DNA of 64,000 nt, from NCBI RefSeq assembly GCF_018398335.1, contig NZ_JAHBRX010000001.1:2906001-2970000 (forward strand), read 5' to 3'. The notes beneath the pieces are model-generated. The model saw only the letters and a list, made by a program, of their open reading frames with translations, had not been told where the DNA came from and made no database searches. The position numbers were made by a program, and so were the translations under genes. The DNA comes from Chelatococcus sp. HY11 (GTDB taxonomy: Bacteria; Pseudomonadota; Alphaproteobacteria; Rhizobiales; Beijerinckiaceae). Positions 8,988 to 17,556 of this stretch are shown here, in pieces (positions within the stretch are counted from its first letter, which is position 1; every line of letters starts with the position of its first letter).

Positions 8988-10841
8988 ATGGTCACGGTCT
9001 TTTCCAACGGTCCCTTCACCACGCGGCCGGAAATCCGCGGCACGTTCGGTTGCGCCGCGGCCACACATTGGCTCGCGGCGGCGACCGCCATGCGCATCCT
9101 GGAGCGGGGAGGCAACGCCTTCGACGCGGCGGCTGCGGCCGGCTTCGCGCTGCAGGTCGTCGAGCCCCATCTCAACGGCCCCGCCGGCGAGGTGCCAATC
9201 CTTTTCTATGACGCAAGGACGGGAAAGGCCGAGGGAATTTGCGGGCAAGGCGTGACACCGGCGGCCGCGACGCCTGAGCGCTTCCGCGAACTGGGGCTCG
9301 ATATGGTGCCCGGCACCGGCCATCTGGCGGCTTGCGTGCCTGGAGCTTTCAGCGCGTGGCTTCTGCTGCTGCGAAACCACGGGACGCTGCGCCTGAGGGA
9401 CATTTTGGAGCCGACTATCGAACTCGCGGGCGGCGGCTTTCCCCTGACGCTGCGTGTGGCGCGTACGATCGAATCCATGCGCGCGCTCTTCGAGAGCGAG
9501 TGGACAAGTTCGGCGGCAGTCTATTTCCCCGGCGGAAAGGCGCCGGAAGCCGGCGCGCTGTTCCGTAACCCGGCGTTGGCGGCGACCTATCAGCGGATCG
9601 TCGACGAGAGCGCGGGTGGCAGTCGCGAGGCGGAGATCGAGAAGGCGGAAGTGCTCTGGTATGAAGGCTTTGTCGCCGAGGCCATCGACCGGGCCGGTCG
9701 CGAACCGGTGCTCGATTCCTCCGGCAAGCGCCACGCGGGCCTTCTCACCGCGGATGATCTGGCGCGCTGGCGGGCGAGCTATGACGCGCCGGTCAGCCGC
9801 AACTACAACGGCGTGACCGTGCTGAAATGCGGTGCCTGGACGCAAGGGCCCGCCTTCCTGCAATGGCTCGGCCTGCTCGAGGGCTTTCCGCTCGGCGAGC
9901 TCGATCCGCTGGGCGACGAATTCGTCCATCTCGTCACCGAGACAGGCAAGCTCGCCCTGGCCGATCGCGATGCTTGGCTGGGTGATGGCGACGCGCCGCT
10001 CGCGGCGCTCCTCGACCCGGACTATATCGCGCAGCGGCGCCAGCTCGTCACCGCCATGAGTTCGGCCGAGTTCCGGCCAGGCGCGCCGGGTGGCCGATTA
10101 CCTACCCCGGTTCCCCTGCGGGAGGCCGTGGCTGGTGATACACCGGCAGGTGTCGGCGAGCCCACATTCACGGGCGCCATCGGGGAGCCTACCTTTGCGA
10201 GCGGGAGCCTGGCGGAAGCCGCGCTGGCTGCGCATGTGGAACGCCGCGAGGGAGATACCTGCCACATCTGCGTGACGGACCGGTTCGGCAACATGGTGGC
10301 CGCCACCCCGTCGGGCGGCTGGCTGCAGGCGAGCCCGGTCATTCCGGAGCTTGGCTTCGGGCTCTCGACGCGAACCCAGATGTTCTGGCTCACGCCGGGC
10401 CTGCCTTCGTCGCTAGCCCCCGGCAAGCGCCCGCGGACGACACTGACGCCCACGCTGGTCCTGCGGGGCGGCCTGCCCTATCTCGGCTTCGGAACCCCGG
10501 GCGGGGACCAGCAGGAGCAGTGGTCCATGGCCTTCCTGCTGCGGGTCCTGCACCACGGCTATGGGCTGCAACAGGCAATCGACGCACCGACCTTCCACAC
10601 CAGCCATCTGGTCGCCTCGTTCTGGCCGCGGGACTTCAAGCCTCGGTCGCTGTCCGTCGAGGGGCGCTTCTCGCGGGGTGTCATCGAAGCCCTCGAAAAG
10701 CGCGGCCATGACGTGACCGTGGCTGGCGACTGGACGCTCGGCCGATTGTGCGCCGTCGGGCGCGAGGCCATCGAAGGCGCCCCCATCCTGCGCTCCGCCG
10801 CGAACCCGCGCGGCATGCAGGATTTCGCGGTCGGCCGATAA
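8988..10841 (+). CDS. Gamma-glutamyltransferase family Ntn hydrolase
   Basis: 617 residues. The N-terminal GCAAATHWLAAATAMRILERGGNAFDAAAAAGF segment (seen in parts) is the GGT family start, and T424 in GDTCHICVTD aligns with the self-processing Thr nucleophile; the following residue is Cys instead of the usual Thr. The late GTPGGDQQEQW motif is the conserved glycine loop. There is no signal peptide, unlike classical periplasmic GGT, so a cytoplasmic amidohydrolase or acylase-like role is likely. A short EPTF repeat precedes the small subunit. It is the last gene of the operon. Confidence 0.88.
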   Translation: MVTVFSNGPFTTRPEIRGTFGCAAATHWLAAATAMRILERGGNAFDAAAAAGFALQVVEPHLNGPAGEVPILFYDARTGKAEGICGQGVTPAAATPERFRELGLDMVPGTGHLAACVPGAFSAWLLLLRNHGTLRLRDILEPTIELAGGGFPLTLRVARTIESMRALFESEWTSSAAVYFPGGKAPEAGALFRNPALAATYQRIVDESAGGSREAEIEKAEVLWYEGFVAEAIDRAGREPVLDSSGKRHAGLLTADDLARWRASYDAPVSRNYNGVTVLKCGAWTQGPAFLQWLGLLEGFPLGELDPLGDEFVHLVTETGKLALADRDAWLGDGDAPLAALLDPDYIAQRRQLVTAMSSAEFRPGAPGGRLPTPVPLREAVAGDTPAGVGEPTFTGAIGEPTFASGSLAEAALAAHVERREGDTCHICVTDRFGNMVAATPSGGWLQASPVIPELGFGLSTRTQMFWLTPGLPSSLAPGKRPRTTLTPTLVLRGGLPYLGFGTPGGDQQEQWSMAFLLRVLHHGYGLQQAIDAPTFHTSHLVASFWPRDFKPRSLSVEGRFSRGVIEALEKRGHDVTVAGDWTLGRLCAVGREAIEGAPILRSAANPRGMQDFAVGR

Positions 10842-10848
10842 GCCAAAT

Positions 10849-10894
10849 CCGCCTTGGATGGCATCAGACGATTCCATTCAAGGCGGTGAATTTT
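10849..10894 (+). terminator. Rho-independent terminator of the first importer operon
   Basis: A 13-bp stem (CCGCCTTGGATGG at 10849-10861 with CCATTCAAGGCGG at 10874-10886, one G-U pair) is followed by TGAATTTT. It lies 8 bp after the stop of the gamma-glutamyltransferase-like gene. Confidence 0.8.
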
Positions 10895-10932
10895 CTCGTC
10901 ACCCTATACGCATCCCTCAAGCAGGGACTGAG

Positions 10933-11325
10933 CTATGCGCGCTCCTGCGGACCGGCGGTCGGCGGTGCGGTATTCAGGAGGCCGGCTTCCTCTGCGGCGG
11001 ACACGAAAGCCTTGCGCGCGATATCAGGCCAGATCCGCCCCTCAAGAGCTTCGCGGCAGAGGGATATGGCGGTTAATCTCTTGGCGCTGGTCGCAAAAGC
11101 CGGCGGCCACTTTCCAATAAGCAGGATCACCGCGTCATCGAGGCGGCATATCTCAACCGCGCCTCTCTTGGCCACGACGACCGGTACAGGCTCGAATTCA
11201 CGAATCCTGCGCTTCGCCAGGCGATAGCGACGTTGTTCTTCCGGCGTCAAATGCCCCTTACGCCCTTCCTGCTGCCTGCGCATTGGATGACACATCGACG
11301 CGCGCCGTTGCAATGGCGTTCTCAT
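10933..11325 (-). CDS. DUF982-like small protein
   Basis: Up to 130 residues. The C-terminal two thirds (DDAVILLIGKWP, then AISLCREALEGR, then AARKAF-like spacing and SAAEEAGLL) match my memory of the DUF982 pattern, small cytoplasmic proteins common and multicopy in Rhizobiales with no known function. The start is unclear: ATGs at 11325, 11295 and 11283 all lack a clear ribosome site, and the N-terminus is Arg-rich. It is a monocistronic orphan between the module A terminator and the GntR gene. Confidence 0.6.
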   Translation of the reverse strand: MRTPLQRRASMCHPMRRQQEGRKGHLTPEEQRRYRLAKRRIREFEPVPVVVAKRGAVEICRLDDAVILLIGKWPPAFATSAKRLTAISLCREALEGRIWPDIARKAFVSAAEEAGLLNTAPPTAGPQERA

Positions 11326-11345
11326 ACGGCAAAGAAGTAAAGGGA

Positions 11346-12101
11346 TTAAAGACCCTCGGCACCTTCCTGGGCAACCAAGCGCGTGGCCTCGACCTCGGCG
11401 CGGTTAACCTCGGCGCGCGCGAGGTCCTCGGCAAGTTTCGCGTCGCCCTTTTCAATTGCCTCGACCAGCGCATACATCGCTGAAACGCTTTCAGCCGAGC
11501 GTTTGGGCGAGCGCTTGGGATGGGCCAAGCCCAGAACGCGCCAGCGCCAGATGCGCGCGTTCAGATCACCGATCATGCGCCAAAGGGTTTCGGTGCGCGC
11601 GCCTCTGACCAGAATGTCGTAGAATTTGTTCTTCGCCTCGATGATGGCGGAGGCATCGCCGCCTTTATAGGCGGCGGCGACGCCTTCGCAGGCCGCCACC
11701 AGGGATTGATGCTCGGCCTTAGCGGCGTTCTCGCAGAAAAGCCGCGCCGCCAGCCCCTCGAGAACGGCACGGATCGCATAGATTTCCCTGGCCTCCGCCA
11801 AAGTCAGGCTGCGGACCACGGCGCCCTTGTTGGGAACGACGTCAATCAGGCCCTCGGACTCGAGCTGGCGCAGCGCCTCCCTGACCACGGTCCGTGAGAC
11901 GCCGAGCATGTCGATCAACTCCCGCTCGACGAGCCGCGCTCCCGGCGCCAGACGACCGTGGACGATCGAAAGCCGCAAGGTATCGACCACTTTGCGCCGC
12001 AGCGGGGCGGCATCCTTCTCGATGGTCGGAAGGGCTTCCTCTCCGAGTGAGCGACTGACATTGACGGACGACACGTGCAATGGACTCCCGAAAGCGCTCA
12101 A
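11346..12101 (-). CDS. GntR family transcriptional regulator, FCD subfamily
   Basis: 251 residues. A winged-helix domain (about 32-98; LRLSIVHGRLAPGARLVERELIDML in parts, then VSRTVVREALRQLESEGLI) is followed by the all-helical FCD ligand domain (about 105-230; IYAIRAVLEGLAARLF). FCD regulators sense small carboxylates and usually repress. It lies downstream of TctA on the same strand and is the natural candidate to control the TctCBA and catabolic operons at 12.2-18.6 kb. Confidence 0.93.
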   Translation of the reverse strand: MSAFGSPLHVSSVNVSRSLGEEALPTIEKDAAPLRRKVVDTLRLSIVHGRLAPGARLVERELIDMLGVSRTVVREALRQLESEGLIDVVPNKGAVVRSLTLAEAREIYAIRAVLEGLAARLFCENAAKAEHQSLVAACEGVAAAYKGGDASAIIEAKNKFYDILVRGARTETLWRMIGDLNARIWRWRVLGLAHPKRSPKRSAESVSAMYALVEAIEKGDAKLAEDLARAEVNRAEVEATRLVAQEGAEGL

Positions 12102-12203
12102 CCGGGCAAGACGTAACGCCAGACTACACTGGCATGCCTTACCATGACATCCGCGCCACTTTTGCCGTGAAACCGGCCGAACTGCAATGCACCGCCTCCA
12201 GCC

Positions 12204-13724
12204 TCACGTTGTCGGAATGCCAACCTGCGCGCGGGCGCGTCGTGTGGCGCGCCAGAGACCGCTCATGAGCGGCAGGGCGAGCGATGCGATCACCGTGAGC
12301 AAGAGGACGAGCGCCAGCGGCCGTGTCACGAAGATATCCAGGCTGCCGTGGGACAGGATCATGGATTGCCGCAGCGACGACTCGAGGATCGGCGCCAGGA
12401 CGATACCCAGGATCAGTGGCGCGCGCGGCAGCCGGGCCTTGATCATCACATAACCAATGACACCGAAAGCAATGGCGAGACCCACGGTGAAAAGCCGAAG
12501 GTTGGTGGCATAGGCGCCGACGATCGACAGCAGCAGAATGCCGGGCGCGAGATAGGCATAGGGAACGCGCAGCAGCGACGCGAAAAGGGGCGCGAGCGGC
12601 AGATTGAGGATCAGCAACATCAGGTTGCCGATGAACATGCTGGCGATGAGGCCCCAGACCAGATCCGGCTGGTCGGTCATCAGCAAGGGGCCGGGCCTGA
12701 TGCCCTGCAGGGTGAAGGCGGCGAGCAGCACCGCCGTCAGGCCGGAACCCGGGATGCCAAGCGTCAGCATGGGCACCAGCGATCCGACGACGGACGCGTT
12801 ATTCGCGGTTTCGACTGAGGCGACTGCATCGAGCGCGCCCTTCCCGAAGCGCTCCGGATGTTTGCTGAAGCGCCGCTCGGCCGCATAGGCGATGAAAGTG
12901 GATGCCGTCGGCCCAACCCCCGGCAAAAGGCCGAGACCGAACCCGATGGCCGTTCCACGAACAATCGCCATGCGACATTCAACCCAGTCTCGCCAGCGCG
13001 GCCAGAGGTCACGCAGCCGTGTCTTCATGGGCTCGAGATCGACCAACCGTTCGAGCGACACCAGCACTTCCGCGATGCCAAAGACGCCGATCGCAATGGG
13101 GAGAAAATCAATGCCGTCCAAGAGGTCGACCTGACCGAAGGTCAGCCGTTCGGTGCCCAGAATGGGGTCCGTACCCACGAGCGCGATCATGAGGCCGATC
13201 ACCGCCATGAAAAGCGCCTTGATGGGCGAACCCTCGCCCATGCTGGCGGTCGCGGTTATCCCCAGCGCCGCCAGGAGGAAATACTCCGGCGGTGCGAAGT
13301 TGAGCGCGAAGTTGCTGATGGCGAGCGCCGCGAAGATCAGCAGGAAGATCGTGATGGTTCCGCCGATGAAGGAGCCGATGGCCGCGATGCACAATGCGGC
13401 TCCCGCTCGTCCTTGCCGCGCCAGTTTGTAGCCTTCGAGGGTGGTCATGATCCCGGACGACTCACCAGGAACATTGATGAGCACCGATGTCAGCGTGCCG
13501 CCGTACATCGCGCCATACATGATCCCGCAGAGAAGGACGATCGCTGTAATCGGGGGTAGCCCGAAAGAAATCGGCAAGAGCAGCGCCATGCCCAGCGAGG
13601 GGCCGATGCCGGGCAAGGCCCCGATGACTTGTCCCAACAGGACGCCGACGAAGACCGCGAGGAGATTCGAGGGCGTGAGCGCGACTTCAAAGCCGTGCAG
13701 GAGCAGACCAAAAGATTCCATCAC
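12204..13724 (-). CDS. tctA: Tripartite tricarboxylate transporter large permease TctA
   Basis: 506 residues and about 11-12 hydrophobic segments. Conserved family stretches are GQVIGALPGIGPSLGMALLLP near the N-terminus (shown in part), YGAMYGGTLTSVL and a mid-protein LGLLPGVGPTASTF repeat, reflecting the internal duplication of TctA proteins. It forms a sodium- or proton-coupled carboxylate importer with the small TctB subunit 33 bp upstream and the TctC binding protein. Substrates in this family range from citrate to aromatic acids and cannot be read from the sequence. Confidence 0.95.
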   Translation of the reverse strand: MMESFGLLLHGFEVALTPSNLLAVFVGVLLGQVIGALPGIGPSLGMALLLPISFGLPPITAIVLLCGIMYGAMYGGTLTSVLINVPGESSGIMTTLEGYKLARQGRAGAALCIAAIGSFIGGTITIFLLIFAALAISNFALNFAPPEYFLLAALGITATASMGEGSPIKALFMAVIGLMIALVGTDPILGTERLTFGQVDLLDGIDFLPIAIGVFGIAEVLVSLERLVDLEPMKTRLRDLWPRWRDWVECRMAIVRGTAIGFGLGLLPGVGPTASTFIAYAAERRFSKHPERFGKGALDAVASVETANNASVVGSLVPMLTLGIPGSGLTAVLLAAFTLQGIRPGPLLMTDQPDLVWGLIASMFIGNLMLLILNLPLAPLFASLLRVPYAYLAPGILLLSIVGAYATNLRLFTVGLAIAFGVIGYVMIKARLPRAPLILGIVLAPILESSLRQSMILSHGSLDIFVTRPLALVLLLTVIASLALPLMSGLWRATRRARAQVGIPTT

Positions 13725-13757
13725 GTGGCCTTGTTCTATGATTGGCCGGTTTCGTCA

Positions 13758-14210
13758 TCAGAAACCGACGAGGCCTTTCGGCAGATCGACATTGAGCCAG
13801 AGACCGAACACCCCCTCGATCAGCGCGACCGTCACGACCGATGTGATCAGCGACGGAACGACAGGGCGACGCGCGACAACGAGCAGAAAGAGCGCAACGA
13901 AGATCAGGCCGCTCAAAGCGGTACCCAGCAGGGGCATCAGGATCAGAAGCAGCCAGAGCGTCCCGATGCCGAGAAGCACCTGGCGTGCGCCGGCGCGATC
14001 CGGCCAGTCGACGGGAACATGCTTGTCGCGGCGGAAAGCCTGCACGAGCAGCGCGGCGCCGATCGCAAAACCGGCGACGGCCACCCAGATGCTGGCGAAG
14101 GCAGGTCCCGGCGCGAAGTCGGCCCAATACGGCAGGTGCCGGGTGCCTAAGACAACCAGCGCCGAGCACAGAAGCAGGAAAATGGCGGCTGCAATATCCA
14201 TGCGTCGCAT
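13758..14210 (-). CDS. tctB: Tripartite tricarboxylate transporter small permease TctB
   Basis: 150 residues from the ATG at 14210, which follows GGGAGGG at good spacing; longer in-frame extension into the TctC gene is rejected. Four hydrophobic segments are visible (DIAAAIFLLLCSALVVLG first, IEGVFGLWLNVDLPKG last). The final LNVDLPKG motif is the TctB C-terminal hallmark. It is 10 bp from TctC and 33 bp from TctA, so the order tctC-tctB-tctA is canonical. Confidence 0.92.
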   Translation of the reverse strand: MRRMDIAAAIFLLLCSALVVLGTRHLPYWADFAPGPAFASIWVAVAGFAIGAALLVQAFRRDKHVPVDWPDRAGARQVLLGIGTLWLLLILMPLLGTALSGLIFVALFLLVVARRPVVPSLITSVVTVALIEGVFGLWLNVDLPKGLVGF

Positions 14211-14220
14211 GCTGCCCTCC

Positions 14221-15255
14221 CTATTTCTTGGCCAGCCCCAACTCCGAGAGAACGCTAGCGAAACCTTGATAGACCTTGTCCATCGCCGGGCGCGCCTCGT
14301 TCGCCGGCACATAGGCGCTGGTCAGATACATGTCCTTCATCATGGCCGCCCAGGCTGGCGTCGCCACCATTTTGGTGAACTTGTCCTGCCACCAGGCAAC
14401 GATGGCGGGGTCCAACTGCGGCGCCCCTGCGATGCCGTAGTACTGCCCCCAGACGACATCCACGCCTTGCTCGCGGGCGGTTGGGACATCCTTCAGCGAC
14501 GGTTCCGTCAGCCGTTGCTCGCTCAGCACGGCGATCGCCCTCGCCTTGCCGCCCTGCAACAGCGGCATCGCCTCGTCCGGCGGCAGCGTGATGGCCGTGA
14601 CGACCCCGCCGAGCAGGGATGAGATGATCTGCCCGCCGCCGCCGTCGAACGGGACATAGTTCAGCTTGACGCCGCCTGCCTTCTCGATGAGCGCGTTGAC
14701 GATGTGGTCCGTGGAGCCGACATTGGCGCCGGCCATCGAGAGCGCCCTCTCCTTCTCCTTCGCGGCCTTCACGAAATCCGCAAGCGTCTTGTAGGGCGAG
14801 TCCGCGCGGACGACGACGAGAAGGTCGATGCGCGCCAGCATCCCGAGCGGGGTGACCTTTTCATAAGTATTCGGCAGCCCCTGCACGATCGGCGTCGCGT
14901 AGACCGTCGGCACGACGCCAAACAGGATGTTCTTGTTGCCGGGATGGCCGAGAACATAGTTGGCTGCCACGGTCCACCCGCCACCGGTGCGGTTCTGGAC
15001 CACGATCGGGTTTGTCACGATCTTGTCTTCGTTCAGGATCTTCGCCACGCGGCGCATGATGACGTCGGGCGTGGCGCCGGGGCCGGATCCAACCGTGATC
15101 TCGATGCTGCCTTCCGGCGCCGTCATCGTCTGGGCATGAGCCGGGGCCTGTACACAGAGGCCCAGCGCGGCAACGGCCGCGAAAGTGAGGCAAGTTCTAC
15201 GGGAAACAATCGTATAGGCCGATTGCAAGTCAATCGGCCGGCGTGTCCAAGCCAT
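14221..15255 (-). CDS. tctC: Tripartite tricarboxylate transporter substrate-binding protein TctC (Bug family)
   Basis: 344 residues. A long N-terminal region with SRRTCLTFAAVAALGL may be a Tat-like export signal, cleaved after AHAQT. The Bug-family core is present: VGSGPGATPDVIMRRVAKIL, VVQNRTGGGWTVAANYV and the DGGGGQIISSLLGG segment. Bug proteins bind carboxylate-type ligands through two conserved glycine-rich loops. GGGGAG precedes the start. It leads the tctCBA operon. Confidence 0.93.
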   Translation of the reverse strand: MAWTRRPIDLQSAYTIVSRRTCLTFAAVAALGLCVQAPAHAQTMTAPEGSIEITVGSGPGATPDVIMRRVAKILNEDKIVTNPIVVQNRTGGGWTVAANYVLGHPGNKNILFGVVPTVYATPIVQGLPNTYEKVTPLGMLARIDLLVVVRADSPYKTLADFVKAAKEKERALSMAGANVGSTDHIVNALIEKAGGVKLNYVPFDGGGGQIISSLLGGVVTAITLPPDEAMPLLQGGKARAIAVLSEQRLTEPSLKDVPTAREQGVDVVWGQYYGIAGAPQLDPAIVAWWQDKFTKMVATPAWAAMMKDMYLTSAYVPANEARPAMDKVYQGFASVLSELGLAKK

Positions 15256-15333
15256 AACGTTTTTCTCCCCTGTTTGATTGCCATTCGCGCAATCATTATT
15301 GTCTGTATTTGATTATTCCATCAGGCACTCACC

Positions 15334-15341
15334 TTGTACAA
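15334..15341. promoter_or_regulatory. TTGTACAA palindrome upstream of tctC
   Basis: A perfect 8-bp palindrome TTGTACAA lies 79 bp upstream of the TctC start in the 113-bp gap after the dehydrogenase gene. FCD-type GntR regulators often bind TTGTATACAA-like sequences, so this could be an operator for the GntR gene at 11346-12101. Short, so chance occurrence is possible. Confidence 0.3.
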
Positions 15342-15368
15342 TACTCAGCGACGCAGCACGGACGCGTT

Positions 15369-16349
15369 TCAGAAAACGCGGCAGTCGGGCGGCATGCCCT
15401 GAATGAGCACACGTTCGACATTGTCCCAGGCGCGTTGAAAAAGCGTCGCGGACGCTTGGCGTGTGACGCCCGCGATATGCGGTGTCAGGATCAGCCGGTC
15501 CACGGCCTCACCGGTCAAGGCGAGCAGCGCATGTGTCGGTTCCGGGGGCTCCTTGCCGTAGACATCGACCGCCGCACCGCCGAGATGGCCGGACGCCAGC
15601 GCCGCCGCCAGTGCCTCCTCGTCCACAATGCCGCCACGGGCAGCCTGGATGAGGATCGCGCCCTTCTTCATCCGCGCGAGCTCTGCCGCGCCTATCAGAT
15701 TGGTGGTCTGCGGGAGCAAGGGCACATGCAGGCTCACCACATCGGCCGCGCCGAGAAGATCATCGAACGACATGGCGCGCGCGCCCAGGCCACGCGCGGC
15801 CTCCGCATCCCGTGGCGATGGATCGTGGTAGGCGAGCCGGGCGCCCACCTTCGCGAAGGCATCCGCCACCGCGAGGCCGATCGTCCCCAGACCGACGAGG
15901 CCGACCATGAGCCCATCGATGCCGGCAAGATTGTCGGCGACCATACGGGCCCTGAAGGAGACGTAGTTACCCCGGCGGATCTCGTTGCTCGACCACATCA
16001 GGCGACGCAGCAACACCGACGCACAGGTCACGACGTATTCGGCCAACGCGCCGTTGCTTCCGCCCGGCACGTTGCAGACCGGAATATCCTGGTGAACGAG
16101 GCTCTCCCGGTCGAGGCGATCCACTCCGGCTCCCGTCACCTGCACGAGGCGCAAGCGCGTATCGGCGAAAAGCGCCGGATCGAGCTTCGGCCCCACCGCG
16201 GGAATGACCAGCGCGCGGGCTTGCCCGAGCAGTCCGACGACGTCGGCGTCGCCGGGCGCGCGATAGGCGATCGCGAGGCTGCGGGGCGGCTCCACCCCGA
16301 TGCGGGTGAAGTCGGCTTCCGGGCGGAGGCACAGGACATCAAAGCTCAT
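15369..16349 (-). CDS. D-2-hydroxyacid dehydrogenase family protein
   Basis: 326 residues. NAD-binding motif GLVGLGTIG, the catalytic Arg in QAARGGIVDE, the Glu in DVYGKEPP and the general-acid His in LTPHIAG are all in the expected order. The enzyme should interconvert a 2-oxo acid and a D-2-hydroxy acid in the cytoplasm. It overlaps the upstream cupin by 4 bp. Within this operon it probably processes a sugar-acid-like or lactate-like product that is also imported by TctCBA. Confidence 0.93.
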   Translation of the reverse strand: MSFDVLCLRPEADFTRIGVEPPRSLAIAYRAPGDADVVGLLGQARALVIPAVGPKLDPALFADTRLRLVQVTGAGVDRLDRESLVHQDIPVCNVPGGSNGALAEYVVTCASVLLRRLMWSSNEIRRGNYVSFRARMVADNLAGIDGLMVGLVGLGTIGLAVADAFAKVGARLAYHDPSPRDAEAARGLGARAMSFDDLLGAADVVSLHVPLLPQTTNLIGAAELARMKKGAILIQAARGGIVDEEALAAALASGHLGGAAVDVYGKEPPEPTHALLALTGEAVDRLILTPHIAGVTRQASATLFQRAWDNVERVLIQGMPPDCRVF

Positions 16350-16741
16350 CGTGACGCCCTCGCTTCATCCCAGGATGCGAATTCCCGCGTCCGCGTCGCG
16401 ATCTCTCCGACGGCAAAAAAGCACAGCAGTTCGAGGCTTCCCGCGCCGGTATTTCGCGTCACGTGCAGTTCTCCCGCCGGCACGATCACACAATCCCCGG
16501 GCTGTAGCGCGAAGTTGCCGCTTTCCGTCTCGGTGACGCCGGCCCCCTTGAGGACATAGATGCACTCGGCGACGTCGCTATGGACATGCGGGCCGCGCTG
16601 GACCGAACCGGGCTGGCTCATGGCGATCTCGACATGACGAACGGTCATCGCATCGCCGAGGCCCCCATCCGCGATCTCTCGCGCGCTGCGGCCGGGGAGC
16701 CCCAGCCGGCGGCCGTCGGAAGCCCGCACCAGCCGGGTCAC
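16346..16741 (-). CDS. Cupin domain protein
   Basis: 131 residues. A single small-barrel cupin with motif 1 GPHVHSDVAECIYVLKG and motif 2 PGDCVIVPAGELHVTRN; two His and a Glu are available for metal binding. It may be an isomerase, a lyase or a sensor of the pathway intermediate. It overlaps both neighbours by 4 bp (ATGA-type), consistent with tight operon organisation between the creatininase-family gene and the dehydrogenase. Confidence 0.88.
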   Translation of the reverse strand: MTRLVRASDGRRLGLPGRSAREIADGGLGDAMTVRHVEIAMSQPGSVQRGPHVHSDVAECIYVLKGAGVTETESGNFALQPGDCVIVPAGELHVTRNTGAGSLELLCFFAVGEIATRTREFASWDEARASR

Positions 16742-17556
16742 GGCATCGCCCGCCTGATCTCGGTGACTTCCGCCGTGCCGCCGAGCACATCATCGAGAAG
16801 GCCAAAGATTTCCCTGGCCTCGCTCGCGATGGCATCGGCGAGCGCCGCGAGCATGGCCTTGCCGCGCTCCTTCGTCGCCTTCTGCGGCATGCCATACCAG
16901 CCCGTCGGGGCGATGCAGCGGATATCGGTCAATACCGGCTGATAGCTCTTGGTGCGCCGCAGCTTGTCCATCTTCAAGCCATGGGACTGGTCTGAGCAGT
17001 AGGCGACCCGATCGAGATGCACCAGCTCGGGACGATAGGCGAGGACCGCGAGCGCCTCGATCTCGCCGCCATGCGTCAGGCCGTTGCATTCATGCCCGTA
17101 CATGTCCGCCGCGACATAGCAGGCCTGAACGGTCAGCACGGTCATGCCGTGCTTGCGGTGGAGATCCTCCGCCGCGATCGCGAGCGAGGGAATATTGCCC
17201 TCGTGCCAGTTGAGGATCAGGAGATAGCGCGCCCCGTGCTGGGCCGTCGACGCGCAGATCTCGGAGACCACCCGCATATAGGTATCCGGCGACAGGGTGA
17301 TCGTGCTTTCGAAGGGCATATGCATCGGCGTCACCCCGACGGCCGGCGCCGGCAGCACCAGACCATCGAGCCTTTCCGCCACCGCGTGCGAAATGACGTT
17401 GGCGGCGAAGATATCCGTTCCGGTCGGAAGATGCGGGCCGTGCTGCTCCACGCTTCCCGCCGGCAGGATGACCAGAGGATGCCGCTTGAACTGCTCGGCG
17501 ATCTCCGGCTGCGTCAGATCCCAGAAATAGCGACTGGGCAAGGCGCTAGGCGACAT
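16738..17556 (-). CDS. Creatininase family amidohydrolase
   Basis: 272 residues from the ATG at 17556. The hallmark VILPAGSVEQHGPHLPTGTD supplies Glu, His and Asp metal ligands, and ILNWHEGN gives the second His and Glu. Family members hydrolyse cyclic amides (creatinine), formamides or glycoconjugate amides with a binuclear metal centre. It overlaps the Gfo/Idh gene by 11 bp. A lactam or cyclic amide is therefore a plausible intermediate in this operon. Confidence 0.9.
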   Translation of the reverse strand: MSPSALPSRYFWDLTQPEIAEQFKRHPLVILPAGSVEQHGPHLPTGTDIFAANVISHAVAERLDGLVLPAPAVGVTPMHMPFESTITLSPDTYMRVVSEICASTAQHGARYLLILNWHEGNIPSLAIAAEDLHRKHGMTVLTVQACYVAADMYGHECNGLTHGGEIEALAVLAYRPELVHLDRVAYCSDQSHGLKMDKLRRTKSYQPVLTDIRCIAPTGWYGMPQKATKERGKAMLAALADAIASEAREIFGLLDDVLGGTAEVTEIRRAMP

